Source of the DNA: a virus
Direction: 5' to 3' (one strand)
Length of the DNA: 25,406 nt
IMG/VR virus record: IMGVR_UViG_3300017708_001971
Coordinates: 1-25,406 of that record
The notes beneath the pieces are model-generated. The model worked only from the letters and a program-made list of their open reading frames with translations. It did no database searches and was not told where the DNA came from. The position numbers and the translations under genes are program-made. Shown one piece after another: positions 22,447 through 25,406 of the stretch. The stretch's first letter is position 1, and every line of letters starts with the position of its first letter.

Positions 22447-23042
22447 TGCAAAGAAACAGTAAAATGAATATGTTTGCGGGAGATGCATACGGTGCAGCCA
22501 TGGATCGAATGAATTTTGCACCCAACTATTCTATTCAACCTGGTGTTGGTTTAAATTTAAATGACTTAACAGGTATTTTACAGAACGTGCCTATTAATCA
22601 AAATCCTCAGCTTACAGAAGAAGAATTATTACGAAGATTTTTAGAAACAGAGGGAGGAAACGTAGAAACAGATCCTTTTGTGCAACAAAATATTTTTCAA
22701 AGAGGTTTAGATTTTTTACGAGATACCCCATCAGCTAGAGTTGGGCTTGGTGCTATTTTAGGTGGACCAGTAGGTGCTTTAACAGGATTTTTTGCAAACA
22801 AAATAGGTGGCGGTATAACTAATTTAATTAATAGATTTAGAAATAGGGGCAAAGATGTAGAGATAAATTTACCACAAGTTATACAGACAGGTTCAGATTT
22901 TGTTGACGAGTTTTCAAGAAATGACCCAGGTACAGTTGGTGGTAGTAGCTTTGACACAGCAACAGGAGGAACGTTTGGTACATCAACAAATGAGGCTACT
23001 GGTGCAAGAGGATCGGGGACAGGCTTCTCGGATTATTCATAA
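22446..23042 (+). CDS. Structural/internal protein with a hydrophobic middle
   Basis: A 198-residue protein. A helical N-terminal part contains EEELLRRFLETEGG (58-71), followed by a Gly-rich hydrophobic segment (about 98-124: GLGAILGGPVGALTGFFANK) and a Gly/Ser/Thr-rich C-terminus. The segment could insert in a membrane. The start overlaps the stop of the 1347-residue gene (TAATG); an in-frame ATG at 22464 is a possible later start. Function is unknown; location suggests a minor virion or ejection protein. Confidence 0.6.
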   Translation: MQRNSKMNMFAGDAYGAAMDRMNFAPNYSIQPGVGLNLNDLTGILQNVPINQNPQLTEEELLRRFLETEGGNVETDPFVQQNIFQRGLDFLRDTPSARVGLGAILGGPVGALTGFFANKIGGGITNLINRFRNRGKDVEINLPQVIQTGSDFVDEFSRNDPGTVGGSSFDTATGGTFGTSTNEATGARGSGTGFSDYS

Positions 23043-23251
23043 TGCCTAACGGAAAACCACCAAAGACAACTGGCGAACATTTAGTATCTCTGTATGGTTA
23101 TGTACAAGGTTTTAAAAGACAGATAGATCATTTACATCAAGACGTAGGAAAGTTAGAAAGAAAAACAGATACTGTAATCTATTGGATTATTGGTGGTGCT
23201 TTTACCACTATACTAACGCTGGTAGGTTTATTTAATTTATTTATACACTAG
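23042..23251 (+). CDS. Holin-like one-segment membrane protein (XhlA-like)
   Basis: A 69-residue protein with a charged amphipathic/coiled segment (FKRQIDHLHQDVGKLERKTD, about 24-43) followed by one hydrophobic segment (about 46-67). This is the layout of XhlA-type holin-associated proteins. The N-terminus (NGKPPKTTGEHLVSLYG) is one I recognise from small membrane proteins near the end of structural blocks in marine phages. No endolysin is visible in the window, so the lysis role rests on topology. It overlaps its upstream neighbour by TAATG and the convergent helicase gene by 4 bases. Confidence 0.65.
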   Translation: MPNGKPPKTTGEHLVSLYGYVQGFKRQIDHLHQDVGKLERKTDTVIYWIIGGAFTTILTLVGLFNLFIH

Positions 23252-24672
23252 ATCCAATCTTTTAATTCTTCACCCATTATCTCTGTAGCAATATTAACTT
23301 TACTACGAAGTGATTTTACAATCTTCATATCAACAGTGTCTTCAGCCATAATATCAATATAAGTCATTGGCTTTTCTTGACCAATACGATCTATTCTAGC
23401 TTCTGATTGTTGTCTCTTCTCAAGGTCATAACCGTTAGAATAATAAATCATTGTTGATGCACCTGTAAGCGTAATACCATAACCACCTGTTTGCGGCGTA
23501 CCAACTATAAATCTAACTGGAGATTCTGGGTCTTGTATTTTTTTAATCGCAGCAGTTCTTTCATCTGTAGTTGTATCTCCATAGTATGTAACCACCGCAT
23601 TATTGCCATATTTTTTTGATATAGCCTCTACAATTTTTTCTATATCATATCTGTAATGAGCCCATATAACAGCTTTGCCTTCTACTTCTTCTAGTATGTC
23701 TACAAGTTGATTAATACGATTATTTTTTATTTCCTGAATAGTGCCATCGTCTGATGTAAAATGACCACATGTTATCTGATGTAGTCGCATAAGTTGTGTA
23801 ATAACAGTTGCAGATGTAACCATCTTGCCATTTAAAACTGCAAGTGCTTCTTGTTTCATTTGTTTATAAACTTTTCTTTGTTCATCTGATAAATCTATCG
23901 TACGTTTTAAATATGTTTTTTTAGGTAAATCTAAACAATCATCTTTTAATACTCTATATGAAAAAGGTTTTAACTTGTCTGATAGTTCGGATAAGTTTCT
24001 GTATCCAACTACAATCTCAACTTGTCTACCCTGAACTTGTATTTTTCTACATACGGCATACCGTGTCCTAAAAGAATAATAAGAAGATTGATCTAATAAC
24101 CATGGATCTAAAAAATTACATTGTGAAAATAAATCTAAAGGAGATTTAGTTACAGGTGACCCTGTAAGTATTCTTCTATATTTTGTAAGAGATCGTAAAG
24201 ATAAAATATTTTTAGTTCTTTTTGCTGCAGGGTTTTTTATAGTCGTGGACTCATCCACACCCATCAAAGTATTATGACTACTTAAAAATTTATGTGCAAA
24301 TTGTAGACCTTTTTTAGTAGAGAATGCTTCCACATTCATAATTAATATGTGAAGCTCTGCACCAGTTTTAAACAAAGGTTGTAGATCTTTTGCCTTTGGA
24401 TCTGTTCTCCATAAACCAACTCTTTTTTCAATATAATCAGGCATATGGTTTGGTATCTCACTATCAAACCAGTTCTTATAAACACCTTTTGGTGCAACAA
24501 TTAAAGCGGCATTTATCTTGCCAGCGTTATAAAGCATAGCAATATTGTCAATTAATACCTTAGATTTACCTGTACCCATCTCCATGAAATACGCAAAAAC
24601 TTCTTTATCCCATGACATTTCAAGGGCTTTCTTTTGATGAGCAAATGGCTTGCTTTTATATTTATAATGCAT
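23248..24672 (-). CDS. SNF2-type superfamily 2 helicase/ATPase
   Basis: A 474-residue protein with all helicase motifs in order: Q-like PFAHQKKAL (9-17), Walker A EMGTGKSK (31-38), Ia LIVAPKGVYKNW (57-68), II VDEST (139-143), III LTGSPV (169-174), IV VIWAHYRYDI (335-344), V GTPQTGGYGITLTG (391-404) and VI QSEARIDRIGQ (422-432). The DExx box reads DEST and motif VI is SNF2-like. Relatives are common in phages and are thought to act in DNA replication or recombination. No nuclease or DNA-methylase domain is attached. It runs against the virion operon and ends in a 4-base overlap with it. The ATG at 24672 has no clear ribosome site. Confidence 0.9.
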   Translation of the reverse strand: MHYKYKSKPFAHQKKALEMSWDKEVFAYFMEMGTGKSKVLIDNIAMLYNAGKINAALIVAPKGVYKNWFDSEIPNHMPDYIEKRVGLWRTDPKAKDLQPLFKTGAELHILIMNVEAFSTKKGLQFAHKFLSSHNTLMGVDESTTIKNPAAKRTKNILSLRSLTKYRRILTGSPVTKSPLDLFSQCNFLDPWLLDQSSYYSFRTRYAVCRKIQVQGRQVEIVVGYRNLSELSDKLKPFSYRVLKDDCLDLPKKTYLKRTIDLSDEQRKVYKQMKQEALAVLNGKMVTSATVITQLMRLHQITCGHFTSDDGTIQEIKNNRINQLVDILEEVEGKAVIWAHYRYDIEKIVEAISKKYGNNAVVTYYGDTTTDERTAAIKKIQDPESPVRFIVGTPQTGGYGITLTGASTMIYYSNGYDLEKRQQSEARIDRIGQEKPMTYIDIMAEDTVDMKIVKSLRSKVNIATEIMGEELKDWI

Positions 24673-24680
24673 AATATATT

Positions 24681-24708
24681 TTAACTTTCTATTGGAAGCA
24701 TATACATT
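24681..24708 (+). promoter_or_regulatory. Weak promoter-like sequence between helicase and next gene
   Basis: TTAACT (24681-24686) and TACATT (24703-24708) at 16 bases spacing, each with 4 of 6 consensus bases. The start site would be near 24715, after the first possible ATG at 24711 but before 24744, which agrees with the later start for the next gene. The whole gap 24673-24743 is AT-rich and may also hold the helicase promoter on the other strand. Confidence 0.25.
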
Positions 24709-24743
24709 ATGTGTTAAACAATGTCAAGAAGGATATATTACTA

Positions 24744-25079
24744 ATGGCAACAGTCTTTGTTATACAAGACATACCAGGATCTAAAATAGGTGCACCTAAA
24801 ATTAATATCATAGGGGCAACAGAATTTGGTAATTTAAAAGTATTACTACCAGAAAACTCACAGATCATTTTGAGTCCTGCATACGTAATACAAACTTTAC
24901 GAAAAAAACTACAAGAATATAAAAAAGAAGACTATTTACTACTTACAGGTGATCCTGCCATAATTGGTGTGGCCTGTTCTATAGTATCTGACATTACCAA
25001 TGGAAAATACAACCTGTTGAAATGGGACAAACAAGAAAGAAAATACTACCCTGTAGAAATAGATTTATATAAGACTTGA
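24744..25079 (+). CDS. Conserved phage protein of unknown function
   Basis: From ATG 24744 the product is 111 residues: MATVFVIQDIPGSKIGAPKINIIGA at the start, then beta-rich and helical parts (SPAYVIQTLRKKLQEYKKED) and LLLTGDPAIIGVACSIVSDI. I recognise it as a short protein seen near replication genes of marine phages; role unknown. I prefer 24744 to the upstream in-frame ATG at 24711 because AAGAAGGA (24726-24733) precedes it at 10 bases and the added N-terminal residues look non-conserved. The stop codon (25077-25079) lies inside the -35 box of the next promoter. Confidence 0.7.
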   Translation: MATVFVIQDIPGSKIGAPKINIIGATEFGNLKVLLPENSQIILSPAYVIQTLRKKLQEYKKEDYLLLTGDPAIIGVACSIVSDITNGKYNLLKWDKQERKYYPVEIDLYKT

Positions 25080-25103
25080 CAATAATATAAAAACCTATAT
25101 ATA
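25076..25103 (+). promoter_or_regulatory. Sigma70-like promoter overlapping a stop codon
   Basis: TTGACA (25076-25081), a perfect -35 consensus, covers the TGA stop of the preceding gene. TATATA (25098-25103) follows at 16 bases. It precedes the partial gene at 25120, whose ATG has AAAGG (about 25106-25109) 10 bases upstream. It is the best promoter match in the window and marks the start of a new transcription unit, probably early or middle genes. Confidence 0.6.
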
Positions 25104-25119
25104 GAAAGGCGAGAAAGTT

Positions 25120-25406
25120 ATGACAAAAATAGATTTTGAAAACGATAGAATGCAATCGGTGGAGCAAATAGATTCCGCTAAACGATTATCCGACAAAGTG
25201 TTGGAGTTAAAAGATTTAGAAGATGAAATTGCAAATGCAGAAGAGTCTCTTAAAAAATTAAAAGAGAAAGCAAAAGTAGTTTCATCTGTAGAAATACCTG
25301 CAATGATGGATGATATGCAGATTACAAAATTAAAGCTGAAAGATGGTGAAGCGGTAGAGATCAAAAAAATCTACGGTGCCTCTATTCCGAAAGATCAACA
25401 GGAAGC
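25120..25406 (+). CDS. Phage protein, partial at its 3' end, coiled-coil N-terminus
   Basis: Ninety-five complete codons are visible and the frame stays open to the window end. The N-terminal 50 residues are helical and heptad-like (VLELKDLEDEIANAEESLKK), followed by EIPAMMDDMQITKLKLKDG and VEIKKIYGASIPKDQQE. The latter part resembles the conserved end of a family of short phage proteins of unknown function near replication genes. It follows a strong promoter and is probably the first gene of an operon. The rest of the protein lies outside the window. Confidence 0.75.
   Translation, partial: MTKIDFENDRMQSVEQIDSAKRLSDKVLELKDLEDEIANAEESLKKLKEKAKVVSSVEIPAMMDDMQITKLKLKDGEAVEIKKIYGASIPKDQQE

Noticed and set aside
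7111-24672. Methyltransferase plus SNF2 helicase considered as a DISARM- or restriction-type defence system
   Set aside because: The methyltransferase lacks DNA-methylase motifs, the two genes are over 15 kb apart with virion genes between, and no nuclease or phospholipase partner is present.

Overview
The window looks like part of the genome of an AT-rich, short-tailed (podovirus-type) marine bacteriophage. I recognise many protein signatures from memory as typical of uncultured Mediterranean phage contigs and of phages of SAR11-like marine bacteria. These include the Trp-rich WN/WG tail protein, the glycine-rich adhesin, the short 'PPKPYPSW' protein, the C-terminal 'FVFTADAVRGMG' protein and the P22-type adaptor/stabilisation proteins. 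No tail sheath, tube or tape-measure gene is visible, and large ejection-type internal proteins are present, which fits a podovirus. The host assignment is inference; no tRNA, integrase, attachment site or CRISPR array was seen.

Layout. (1) 77-7138, plus strand: a virion block of two small beta-rich capsid-region proteins, a gp4-like head-to-tail adaptor, a small two-part structural protein, a second adaptor-like protein, and tail/fibre proteins (a small beta protein, a Trp-rich repeat protein, a fibre with a C-terminal receptor-binding-like domain, a poly-Gly adhesin and a short tail-associated protein). (2) 7111-12993: a more AT-rich, divergently transcribed accessory island of nine genes that interrupts the virion block. 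Three genes on the minus strand encode a 2OG-Fe(II) oxygenase, a small membrane protein and a SAM methyltransferase. Six on the plus strand encode a probable inactive oxygenase-like protein, a prolyl-hydroxylase-like oxygenase, a flavin-dependent (tryptophan-type) halogenase and three more 2OG-Fe(II) oxygenases. (3) 13026-23251, plus strand: the virion block resumes with a gp10-like tail/stabilisation beta-propeller, three small proteins (two under 60 residues), a set of internal/ejection-type proteins ending in one of 1347 residues, and a holin-like protein. (4) 23248-25406: an SNF2-type helicase on the minus strand, then a conserved small phage protein, a strong sigma70-like promoter and the start of another phage gene that runs off the end.

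How it works together. The virion genes form a tightly packed operon with strong AGGAGG ribosome sites or stop-start (TAATG/ATGA) overlaps. The island follows different rules: weaker or absent Shine-Dalgarno sites, its own divergent promoter region, and start codons lying about 7 nt from -10-like boxes. It looks like a self-contained phage-carried chemical-tailoring cassette (halogenation, several hydroxylations, methylation, membrane component) set inside the tail genes. What it modifies cannot be read from the sequence. No flavin reductase, precursor peptide or transporter is visible here, so the halogenase would need reduced flavin from elsewhere.
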